From Tigriopus japonicus (taxonomy: Eukaryota; Arthropoda; Copepoda; Harpacticoida; Harpacticidae), in the NCBI GenBank assembly GCA_010645155.1, contig JAAGOF010000046.1, positions 333,887-397,886 on the forward strand: a stretch of DNA of 64,000 nucleotides. Reading direction: 5' to 3'. Below, in pieces: positions 1 through 11,461 of the stretch. The notes under the pieces were generated by a model. It ran no database searches. It had not been told where the DNA came from and saw nothing but the letters and a program-made list of their open reading frames with translations. The translations under genes and the position numbers were made by a program. The number at the start of each line of letters is the position of its first letter. Position 1 is the first letter of the stretch.

Positions 1-2239
1 TTTACAGTGGCACGCCAAAGTGGAACGGGCGTGGGATGTTATTTTCCTTGGGGAGAAAATGGAATTGAATTGAACGCCTCCTCATGTTTGTCGTTGTCTC
101 TGAAGAACAATAATAATCATCATCTTTGTAATGCAGACGAGCTTGGTGGAAAATGGGAACACTGCTGGACTGCCGGGTTCCATCTCGATCTTCAAAGGGG
201 TGGAATGAATATGTGTGGTTCACTGGGATGACTCTAACCTTGGAAAGGTCTTTGAAGGAACATCTGTCCTATTTTAGCCAACCAATGCCATGGTTTGAGT
301 TTTCCATGAACAGGTAGGGTACTAACAGTGACATGCCCAGCTCACTTGAAGGCGATGTTGCTCTTTAAAGTGGATGGTTCCCTTGTGGACTATTTGTTCT
401 GTTTCTTTTGTTCCATGGCGCACCACCACCACTGCCACAACGAAGATATGAATTTTGAGATCCATTTTCCGTGGCCTCGAAGTGTCTGTACATGTCAGAG
501 GAGAAAGAGCGAGCACGAGAGGAGTTTTAGAGGGACCAAAAGAGGGCCAGAGATATGAATTCTCTTTCAATTTCCTGGTTAGGTGCTCATAATTCTTCTT
601 TCTTTTTGATGGCTACCAAATCCACAATGGTTCAATAAAAAAGAAGACGAACCTGACGATAGGCTCACAGGCACGTTCGTTCGTTTTCAAAGAGAATTAA
701 CAATGATCACATGTCCCATTTACGCAACCATCTTGGAAGTTCTCGTTTTTGTTCCCTACCCCTCGACCACATTGGAACACACATTCCAACCAAGAGTCTG
801 AAGAAAAATAAGGGAAATGAGGAACACTTTTTTATGATTGTGTTTCTCAGTGGCTGTTCTTCCCTGGACTGACTCACTTGGAATGATGATCCTTGCCGGG
901 GTAACAAGAAGCTCGTCTTAATGGCCTGGATGAGATATTTTAGCACTTTTGCAGATGTTGCTCCGTTGGAGGAGGAGGAGTAGCCAGTGGCTCATGATTT
1001 AGAGCCACAAACCCACCAACAACAACAACATCAGCAGCGACATGTCTAATGTTCCACCTCAAGACGAGGCTAGACAGACAAATCATACTAAACAACCAAA
1101 AGTAAATATCCACCAAAGGGTTGGGAACCATAGTCAATAATAGCCACATAGAGTCGAGAATTTGGACCAAACGTGACTCAGACAAAACAACTTGCTGAAT
1201 CACAATTTCGTAATGAAACTAGCTGAAAGTAAAGGAAAAAATACGATTGCCATATATTTAAAAAAGGCTGAACACAAAAAGGGACAACAAAGACATGGAG
1301 ATGAAAAAATATGTTCAAAAACTAGAACAGTTCTTATGCCACAAAAAGCGGCGGTGCCAATGGACCGTTTATCAAGTTGAAATAAAAACGAATGGGATCG
1401 AAATCACGTCGGAATGGAACTTTTTAATGAGAAAGGTTATTTGAATTTTGTTGTCAATGAATACCAAACATTGATAATCGACGAGGCTACCTCCAATTTT
1501 CAGTGTTATATCTCTGTACTGAGCATGACAGTGAGCACAAAAATTCTTTGAGCATTTTTTTCTAGCCGCCCTTGTAAATACTCGTAGAACCTCGTCGACC
1601 CAAAAAAGCACAAGGGAATCGTTCGAGCTCGTTTGTCATGACAAGACAAGGACATATGCGTCGATCATGATGATCTTGAATACTGTAATAATCAAAGGCG
1701 ATCGGAAAGACTCCCAAACAAGACGATCTTAATGATGGGAGTCATTCTTGTCACGTTGCTGCTTCCTTTGTCTCGTGTTCAATTTCGTGCCTCTCTGAGA
1801 GTCATGTTCCGAGACGCTCCAATTTGCTTGGAAATCACATTTTGATCGCCGTTAGAGACTCGTTATCTCCTCCCAAAGTACTAAGCCAGCAACTATTTAC
1901 ACGTAAAGGACCAGTGAGAAGTAAGAAGTGGCACTCTGGAGACGAAGTTACTGTCGTTCCAGGACTATTTACAATTTCTTCAGCCCCATTCATCGATCGT
2001 TGAAGGAAGTCTTTTACTGGGCATTATTAAGAGGATGTTGATGTGTTTGGAATGAATGCACGAGGGTTCAAGTGATCTACATATTCCATTGATATCCCTG
2101 AATACTAATCATGTGTTGTAGAAATGATCATGCGTGGCTAACAGCTGACATTCCAGTCATAATAGTGCTCTTGAGCAGACATTCTTCAGCCAGTCATATC
2201 AGTCCCAAGGATCATTATCTATGATCTAACGATGCTCTT
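1..2239. other. non-coding stretch, no gene recognised
   Basis: No open reading frame here resembles a protein family I know, and none is flanked by convincing splice sites. The sequence is moderately GC-rich with scattered poly-purine tracts and several copies of the hexamer GTTCCA/TGGAAC. It could be intron or intergenic DNA. Confidence 0.5.
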
Positions 2240-2506
2240 TAAGCTCTGCAATGCAGTATAAATGGCATGAGATTCGGGCCCCCTCCTCCCCACACACTCT
2301 AAATTGGAACTTATATGAAGAGGTCTCTGGGTGCTCTTTGAGCCATTTTCTGATAAGTCGTATACGGACTCCTCTGGGCTCCACTAGTACCGTACATCTT
2401 GAGCTCGCTGGGTAAATTTGTCCGTTCAATGGAGAGATTCGTGAGAACGTCCCAAGTTGCCTTTTAGTTGTGAGGGAGGCTGTGGGCTTGAAGCAAATGA
2501 CTTTTG
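2240..2506 (-). CDS. candidate orphan exon with CUB-like pattern
   Basis: On the minus strand a good acceptor (pyrimidine-rich, ending TTTTATCTAG) lies just before 2506. The open frame after it reads VICFKPTASL and later ISPLNGQIYPASSRCTVLVE then RGVRIRL. The order of a cysteine, a G-x-SP-x-x-YP motif, a second cysteine with a hydrophobic run, and a G-x-RIRL strand resembles the first half of a CUB domain (extracellular beta-sandwich). I see no strong donor at the 3' end, so the lower boundary is arbitrary and the frame ends in a stop near 2226. It could belong to the same minus-strand gene as the Ig exon about 9 kb away, but nothing proves this. A chance open frame is a real alternative. Confidence 0.25.
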
Positions 2507-4624
2507 CTAGATAAAACGAATGAAATGCCAGGCCAGAGAATAATGCTGAGTGGGCACAAAATCTTGATTCCTTAATCCCCTTTTCTCGTTTTTCAGTAGG
2601 GACCGACTCGTGGTTTGAGACTAATTCCTCCACCGCAAATAAAAAAGTAGGTTGCTCGATACTGTTACTTGGAGGTTTGAAAATGAAGACGAGCCAGTCT
2701 CAGTAAAAAGTATAATTAAAACTTGCGAAGTAACTTAACTAAGAGTGTATGGGATGTAATGTAGTACACCAACAAGGTTCGAAAACAATCCCCTACCAAT
2801 CTTAGCTTCAATGTACTCTCTATTCTCAGGAATGGAGAGTGTGATTGTGTACTTGGGTGCAATTAGTGAAGCTTTTCCGTGTCGTGGACTCGGGATTTGC
2901 CAATCACAATGCATTCACTCTGCTACTTTTTTGGGGGGATTCCTCAATTGCAGTCATCCCATCCCTAAGCAAAGAATGAGCAACCCTAGATGAGGGTGAA
3001 ACCACCTTCGAGGAGATACTTGAGAAAGTGCAACATTTCAAATCTATGGTTGAGTTTAATGTTGTACGATCCATGGTGAGAGCCTTTGACAAAGTGTGAG
3101 GGTGGGGGGCAATGAAAATGGGAAGCGAACCAAGAATGGCGACTTTTCTCCATAGTCACGCAAGTCACCCTCATTGCTCAATATACTTCATGCAAAATAA
3201 TGAAGAAGGTTGCCAGATTTTATGTTTTGCTAAGATTTGCCCAATAGTTTGAGTACATAATTCAACGGAATGAGAGGTCAAATTTGGCCATTTCACATTT
3301 CAAAGGCAAGAAAAAGGCAATAAAGGCATTCCATTTGGGGTCAGATCGGAATTTGAGGAATTGGAATCAAAGCGACTTTGAATTGCTTTGTGGATTTGGG
3401 GGAAAAAGACCCAATTGAATGGGGATCCTTTGAGATAAGACATAGCTCACCCTCATTTGTCGTTTTATTGCATTTCTCGTGTAATTTGACAAGTAAAAGG
3501 GGGTTGGGGAAATTCGGATGGATTTATGTCCAAAAGTTTATCCCATTTTTTCCTCCGCACTTTTCGAGGAATGTGTTGGAACGCATCACAAGAATGGAAC
3601 AACTCTCGATTGACAGTGCAACTTTGTTCGACTTGTTCAACCCCTCACCCCAATATTTTTTGTTGAGCAATAACATAAATACATAAACCAAAACCCTTAT
3701 CGTGTTGCTTGATTATACAATTTTTGTTCAACGTGTATTGAATGAATGAGTTACGACGAATGGGGATCAAATCAATATCCTTGCGCGTTTGAACTCTACC
3801 TTAAGAACATCAATCAAAGAGACTATTTTCACAGTGGGTGGTGGATCTACTCGTGTATGTGGCTAGGTGAATGGGTGGGATTGTGAGTGCTCGAAAGAAC
3901 AGGAACTGGCTTCTAATTAAAGTTTCAGGAAGTCTCGAAAACTCATGCCAGAGTAATCGAGCCCAAGCCTCTCGTAAGTTTCCCAAGTGACGTCTGAATA
4001 TGGAGAAAGCCAGAGAAGAAGAAAGAGAAGGGGGAGAAAGAGAGAAGAGAAACCAACAAATCAAGGGGTTGAAACTGGAAGGCTCAAAACTTGGCAGTGA
4101 CATCAAGTATTTTGTCAGTTATTGATGGAAATAGTTCGAGTTGGTGGCATGTCGAACCATGATTCAGCCATTGGGAACGCTGGCTATTTTTTCAAACATT
4201 TTACACAGCCTACATATTCAGTTGGGTTTTCCAAAAACCGGTAGTGGATTTTGGTTCAGTCCTTATCCTTATTGTTGATCTTCTCATATTTCATCTCTTT
4301 GTCTCCTAAGTCACGTTGACAAGGACCACTGATGGAAATCTGAGTCTGTTATGCGTCTAGATTTGCGTTTCCATTAAACATGTTCGGTGCCAAATGGATC
4401 TTCAGTGGATGCAAGATCAAGGGAAAGAGACACTCACTGAAAGAGGATTGTTCCAGACTGAAAAAGGGGATCTAGAATTGCATTTGGAAATAAAGTCACT
4501 CAAAACTGACATCTGACTTGAGTGAGAGAGAGAGAAGGAATAAAAAGATCAATCCCGAGTTCCAAAGAAGGAACAAGGATAAAAAAAGGGTTTCCTGGTC
4601 TCGGCGACCACCACCACCAACATC

Positions 4625-5371
4625 ATGGGACACTCGTACAATTCAGTGGAATGTGCTTCAAAGACAAGGCTCAAATTCCTATTTAAATTCCGCGGCTGTC
4701 ATTTCTGGGCTTACAACACCATCAGGACCTTCGGCCTAGTTCCAAAGCCACAACGAAACACGTTTGACACCAATCCTCGTTTAGGATCCAAATTTGGTAC
4801 GATGGAACAGACTCACTTTGGACGGGAACAACTCTCTATTGCAGAGGGTGGTTTTGAACCATACCAACCTCGATTGGAAAGCTATTCGTTCCAATTGGTC
4901 GAGAAAGTCTGGTTGGAACTTTGGCGATGTGGAACAGCTCCACGTGCTTATTCTGGGCGGTTTGTTCCATTGAAAGGAAGGGGAGTCGTATTTTTCCCGT
5001 CTTCGTCTTTTAGTTCTTTTGTTCTAATTCCATTTGCTCGGTGGAGACTTCTTCTACTTCTCTTGCTTCCTCTCTCAAATTTCTGCATTATTCCTTATTC
5101 ACTATTTTTTTTTCTTTTAAAGTGTTCCAAAAAAATGAACCACAGGCGGGAGCTTTCTTTTATTGTTCCAACCAGAACCACATGGCGAACGCACAAAAGA
5201 TCAAAGCATTGGATCCCTGTTTGCCTTTTGTTCTTGTCAAAACGCATTAATACAAAATACAAAGATACTAGAGGGCCCAATGAACTCCTTTGGGCCATTG
5301 TTTCTTTTTTTCGCTTTAGCTTCGAGTATGGACCATTGCATCGAGACAGGAAACTATTTGAATACATTTGA
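4625..5371 (+). other. long unassigned open frame (248 codons)
   Basis: An ATG-initiated frame stays open for 248 codons, which is long for non-coding DNA of this composition. The predicted product has no domain I recognise, and a T-rich middle part encodes a run of leucines and phenylalanines that would arise from simple sequence. There are no clear splice sites and other frames are also open nearby, so base composition and the repeated GTTCCA motif may explain the openness. It is not called as a gene. Confidence 0.12.
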
Positions 5372-8300
5372 TCTCTGTAGTGCAACTAATTTATGTATTT
5401 TGCTCTGTTGAAGTGCTAAAGTCCATACAACAACCCCAGATAGCATTGGATTCCACCCACCCCAAGTCAGTAAATGGTTCATTGGCCCTACTTTTTGCAA
5501 GACTTCTGGCATCTCTAGTAAAGTTGTTCCAATATAGAACATGGAACAGGTATGTGGAGCAACCACCCGTCGTCGATCAACCCTTCTTTTTCCCTTCGGA
5601 GGCATTGTTAATGGAGAAAAGGGAAACTACCGTCTTCTCTTGTCAATGTGCTGTTATAACCAGACCTGAGCCTCTTCAATGTAGATGTTCCAGATCCTCT
5701 TTTTCCATTAAATCCCTTTTTTTGAGTTCCAGTATGGCTTTTTTGCAGATTGAATTACGTTCCAGGGTGGGTCTTCACTTCATTTTCAATGTACACGAAA
5801 CTCTCAAATTGCCCAGGCATGTTATCTTCTGGATCTTTCAGTTCCCTCCGATACGATGGCACAATGGGTGTTCCCTGAGCTTGGAATTGTGTTCCCTATT
5901 GTTCCATGAGGTGTCCCGGACGCACAAAAAGTGAGACAAGACGACGACGTTCTTACTGAAGCTGAAGGTAGTAGTAATGGTGGTGGTGGTTGCCATCATC
6001 TTGACAGCCTTTCATTCATCGAGGAGAAGGAAGTCAATGCTCTGTTCTTTGGGACAGACAAAACATGATCCACAACAGCCACCACCACAAGAAGAATAGA
6101 GGGAGCATTGATTAAACTGGAAGCATATTTTCGCCATGCCAATGCTGCTTGAAAATGAATATGAGAAGAAGGACGAGACTAAACTTGCCAAAGTGTCGAG
6201 AAATCCAATTGAATTCGACGCCTGTTTCGAATTCCATTGAGGATTGAAGTTGCCTACACAGGAAAGGGAACGTCTGGTTATCTTTTCAAAGTTTGAGAAC
6301 AGTCCTCTCCCTATTCTTTTCCCCATTAATTCGGTAATTTCCACACACTCTACCCAAAGTTCCCCGAAATTCCAATGAAACCAGGAAAGAACGGGCTTGT
6401 GGTGAGTGAAAACGAGCCAAGAAACAGACACTTAATTGGTTTCTCGCAACACCACCCTCTCTTTACCTTCAGTGGTCCCAAATTGGAAATGTTGAATCAG
6501 GCGGAAAAAGGTGTGCAAATATGGTTATAGAAACTATACAAAGGTGCTAGTCATGATTTCGACATTCACTCCTACTACTACTCTAGGCATGTAGTCTGTA
6601 GGTATATCTGGAATAACCAGACCCAGAAAAGTTATAGACGAACACGAAAAGTTTACTTTGGTTGGAATGAGGGAGGAGGTAAGAAGGATGAGTTACCCAA
6701 GAGTTTCTCTTGGTGGCTTCAGAATATAAGGAATAGGTAAAGAGGAACGAGAGCGAAGGAGAAACTTTCTTTGCCAGCCCCTCGTTTCACAATCTCTCGG
6801 TTAAACTAGCTACTAGCACTCTTTCGATTTGACTTTGGTTTTGGCACCCAATGAATAATGGGGAATAATAGCTTTTGATGCGTTTGAGCATTGGAAATTT
6901 GCTTGTTTTTCTGCTCCTCCTTCTTGTGAACCAATTTAGATACTCAAAGAAAGAAAAGGAGTGGAAACATTTGCTACCAACTTCTCTTCGATCGCACCTT
7001 GTCTTGACTGCGACAATTTCGAACCAACGAGTTCAATGAACCTTTTTCTCCACTTCCTCCTTCCTTTCCAATTCCAATTCCAATGCATGATCAGAAGTTA
7101 AAACCTTAGGGAAGGAACGACAATCGCCAAGTCAAAGAGCCAATAAGCTCTTTTTTCCGGAAACGGGATTCGAGTTTTTTTGATCTCGTTTGACAGGTCT
7201 TTGGAGCAAAACACAACACGCCATGAATTATGACGTGGCCATCTCACTCATGGTTTAGAGTCATGTTAAAATAGTGTTTGATGGTTTTCAGGTCCTTCCA
7301 TAGATAGGGTAACATCGATCCAGGAGATTGAATCGGTTTTCAGATTCGGTCCATAAATTCTCCCATCTCTTTAGCGTCTGATGTACTTTTTGAAGAGGAA
7401 GATGAATGGGAAAATAGCAGCAGAGTTCTGCTGAAACAAGCTAGTAGAGATCGTAGAATAAGAGAGAGTCGACCACGCCTCCGCGAAAACCATTGAAACA
7501 GATCCACGTGGGATCACTCTTCTTGAAAGATCTCTGCTCTGAATCCGGGATCTATTTTCCCCCTTTGCAATGTTCGAGGGCTTTTTTAAGCAGAAAACTA
7601 TGGGAAATGGAATTGAAAAGGGATATTTCAGGGATTTAATCATGTTTTAGAGCACTGATACCTCTCTCTTTCACTCTCTTTTTTTGGCTTATTTTCAAGC
7701 CAAAGAAAAAAAGGGGGGAGGAAATTCAATTTTTAAAGGATCTTTCTCAAAATATGCCTGAGAAAAAAGGGGTAAAGGCAGAAAGGAGAAAGAGGTTTTG
7801 ATTGAATAGGTAAGCAGATCCCCAAAACGTCTTCCTCGACTGTTTTCCATATCACCGAAATTGAACTTCCAAAGTAAGCAGGAGCACTCAAGTAATTGGT
7901 CCCATTAGTGCTCGTGGTGTGTTCTCGCCCACAAAAGAGCGTGTTTGAACCACCGAAAATGAACAAAGTGTGAAAAAGGGCTCGCTGCTCTTTCTCGTTC
8001 TTACAACGATGGTGGTGGGACAGATATCATGATAAATCGCCCAGGAAACGCCACACTCAGGACAATCGCTCGACGCACGCAAAAATGGACCCACGGAATT
8101 CACAGGGAAAAGTGGGACAGAAATGGAACAACTAACGATTCAACTCCCGCCCTTCAAGACAGAGGAAGAAAGAAAGAATATAATATAAATTCAGCCTACG
8201 TACAAACCACGTGGAAGACAGGACATTAGCATAAACTTTGTGTGTTATGCCTCGGTTTTTGGGAGGCCTCAGTTGAATAAGAAAAGAGATATCGAAGGAA

Positions 8301-9660
8301 GTTGTTCTTCGGCCTTTCAAAGATTTCGTTTTCGCCTGTGGTCTAAAGGGAAAAGGCCGTAAGCGGCCTTTGCTGAATCTATTGTCCAGTGACCACGCCT
8401 AATGTTTTCCTTTAAGAGCCTTCAGCAACGACCTCACCAGGAAAGCAAGCAAGGCCATGGTCAGTAATGTAAGTAATGCCATGGACAAGCTGAAGGGAAT
8501 GGCCTTACATGATGTTGTTTTTAATTTCGTTGTTGTCTCAGATTCAGGAGCGAAAAGAATCTTGCTTTTCGTTTCCTTTCCTTTGCACCGAGTTCATATC
8601 AAAGGAAATTGGGCTTTATAACCTGAAAGAGCTTTGTAATTGGCATGAACAAGTCCATTTCGGCAAAGGTAGCCATTTTCATATGGTCCTTCTCTGGGTA
8701 GAGAAAGGAAGGGACTTTGTATAATGTCTTTCGAGCTCAAGACATTGAATTAAATAGACGAGGGCCTGGAGCGGAACGGGACTAGTTCATTCTTTGACTC
8801 CATTCCCATTTTCAAGGCTGCTCAGCCTTCGTCTTGACATTTGCATTTCAATGGTCGTGTGCCCGTGATGTTAGTTGAGTGGGAACGACATAAGAGAACT
8901 GTGACCTTTTCAAGCGTTTCGGGTGTGATTGTTGGCGGCCTCTTGACATGTGCCAGAACTACTACGAATAACAGTCAAACAGAAAGCGTGTCTTATCTGA
9001 TCATTATTCCTTGACGGAGCCTCTATGTGCCTCAATAACAACGTGTTTGACTTTATACCTTTGGCATCACGCACGCATCGACAAATAGAATGAGGCTAAG
9101 GCCACTATAAAATAATCCCTTTCAGACGACTGTTTGCTTTGTAATGGTTAGTTGTTGTTATTATTATTGTTTCAAATCTTTCACTGAGATTGGTATTTTG
9201 TTTGTATTTTTTCCGATGACAGATTTCGGATAACTCTCTACTTACTGGAACGATGATTTTTTAGCGAAGTAAAACGAACCATGTTTTGTGTAACAAATGT
9301 ACAGTATAAGGAAAATAATCATGATTAAGGTTGTGCTTTAATGGTTGAAAGATTAAAACCAACGTTCACCTACTCTTGAGGTTAATGAACATGCATAAAG
9401 ACCGTGTGAACTAATTATGACCAAAAGCTGTTGACTAAATTTTCATTGTGCTTCTGATCATTTCGTGGAAAACGGGTTGAGAAAAACAAGGCCAAATTTC
9501 GAATGTTTTTCAAGTCGGTGTTTGCTTGATTATTGGCAGTCTTGATCTTGTTCGCATGTCCAGATGTTTATTGAAAAAGCTTCAAAATCCCCTCTTCGCA
9601 ACCTTTATTGACATGGATAAAATTACATTTGAGGTTAGCTTGCTCAAAATCACGCGATTG

Positions 9661-9676
9661 TCTCTCTCTCTCTCTC
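9661..9676. repeat. (TC)n microsatellite
   Basis: Eight perfect TC units are visible. Similar short TC/GA runs occur at about 4518, 13439, 13964 and 15763 in the same gene-poor part of the window. Confidence 0.9.
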
Positions 9677-11119
9677 GTAGCTCTGTTCGACACGCCATTG
9701 TCCGTTATTAGTTCCGTGTGGTTTCGTCGAGGAAATGAGAGTGAGAAGGGAGAAGAGGAATTACATAAAACACTCTTTTTCAATTAAAGAAGCTAAAAAG
9801 TAACTCGGTTGACCTCTTTTGACTTTTGGTGCACTCTGCTCCTCGGTAGAAGTTGAAATTCCAATATTTTGTGAAAACCTTTGGCAGGCGAGAACGTCGC
9901 TTAAATTGTTTTCTCGGTAGCTCCATCCAGACTGTTCCAAAAGAGAAAGATGAAGAGCCGTTCCAGAAGAAATTGGCAAGTGGGAAAATGCTTCTTCTTC
10001 TTCTTCGGCTCTTCCTGACCTGAGCTCAACTGACTCTGGATTTGTACGTACGTAGAGTGCCTCTAGGGGGACGAAGGAAGAGGATCCCTCCCACTTTATT
10101 GTTGATAAAAAAGCCCAATGAGGCTTGCTCCTTTTATTGGCCTGAGGATATTGGAACACTGGAACAACGAGCGCCGTCTATCTCATTTCTCCATGAATGA
10201 GATCACATTTCAGACATTTTCTTGAACGCTCCATCGAATCCGGAGGAGGGCGCTATTAACCCAACAGATTGCTCACTCTTTTAAAATGTACACACCTGCT
10301 ATCCATAGCCCAATGTTCCAGGAACAAAGGCCCAGGTTTGAAACCTCAGCCATTTTGTGAGGGTGACGGGAATCCGGACGACGACGCAAAGTGTTTCCTT
10401 CCAAACGAGTAAATGGCCGAAGAAGATCGATGTCTTTGAGAAAACAAGTTTTTGCCTCATTTGATGAGTCTTGGCAACGTCATGGTACATGGAAGCAGGA
10501 GGAGACGAGGACTTGGAGGTAATTTAACTTTACAAGGCCTCCCCCCCCTTTCTCGCTCTACACCACCAGACAACACATGCTTCGGCAATGAAAGTGTTGT
10601 ATCTCGAAGTGGAACTTGGAACTACAATGGTCCACACTCGTTCCACACCAACAAGGGAAATGAAAGTGATTTTCTCACGTGCCTATACAGCCCTAAAGTA
10701 GACCAGACAACGCTCGTTGGGACAAAACCCAAGGCAATCCTCTTGAGGAAAAGTCGATAAAAGTGACAGCCGACAAAACCTCTTTCAAGCACGTCGCTTC
10801 ATATAATTATCAGGCCTACCTACACTTCCACTACCTCAATCCTCGCTATTTTTGAAACGTGTTAGCCAAAATGAGGTCATTTTGGGACCATTTGAGACCT
10901 ATGAACGACCCTTCAAGTCGAGCAAGTCAAACAATGAAGAAACTCCACAGTTTCATTCCTAAATGTTTAGCAACGTGCATTCAAGGCCTGGAATTGCTTG
11001 GCATTTTAATTGATTTATGAACTTCGTCAACCCATGAAAACCAATTTCACGCCTTACAAAGCACACTACTACCAAAGCACCGAGAGCATATAGAAGGTAG
11101 TGAACTCGGGATTACTTAC

Positions 11120-11461
11120 CTAGAACATTCAATCGGATTACGGCATCCGGATTTGGCCGATTGTTGATAAGACAAGAGTAGCTGCCTTTGTCCAAACTGG
11201 AAACGGGATCGAATTCCAGCGAGAACAATCCTTGATCCAAGCGAACACGGTCCTTATTCTTGAACACGGATGTCCCCTGATCCTTCACATATTTCAGGAG
11301 GGTATGGGTCGTGTCCGATGGGAGATTCGAGGGACTACCACATCGACCCGTACAGGTCCACTCAATATGGACCACAAACGTGTTTTGGGTCATTCCTGGA
11401 CATCCCAGGGACATGTTTGTTCCGGACTCGACGAGAACATCGTCTATTAGTGGGATTGACG
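11120..11461 (-). CDS. Ig V-type domain exon of a cell-surface protein
   Basis: A 342-bp internal exon lies on the minus strand, bounded by an acceptor (TTTTTTTCCAG, intron ending at 11462) and a strong donor (GTAAGT beginning at 11119). It encodes one immunoglobulin domain. The B-strand cysteine is in SGTNMSLGCPG, a tryptophan follows in VHIEWTC, and the F-strand signature is SLDKGSYSCLI, with a G-strand ending VIRLNVL. An extra cysteine pair (CTGRC) sits after the tryptophan. Such domains occur in adhesion or axon-guidance receptors and in secreted Ig proteins. One exon cannot name the protein. It is spliced in the same phase at both ends (length divisible by three), as expected of a shuffled Ig module. 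The flanking exons were not found and may lie outside the window or be too short to recognise. Confidence 0.75.

Larger units (their letters stand above)
2507..11119. other. long stretch without supported genes
   Basis: No exon with both family resemblance and splice sites was found. The stretch contains a dense cluster of GTTCCA/TGGAAC hexamers (roughly 4450-5910), a long unassigned open frame inside that cluster, and short GA/TC microsatellites. It may be intron of the Ig-domain gene, whose downstream exons would lie here on the minus strand. Confidence 0.4.
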
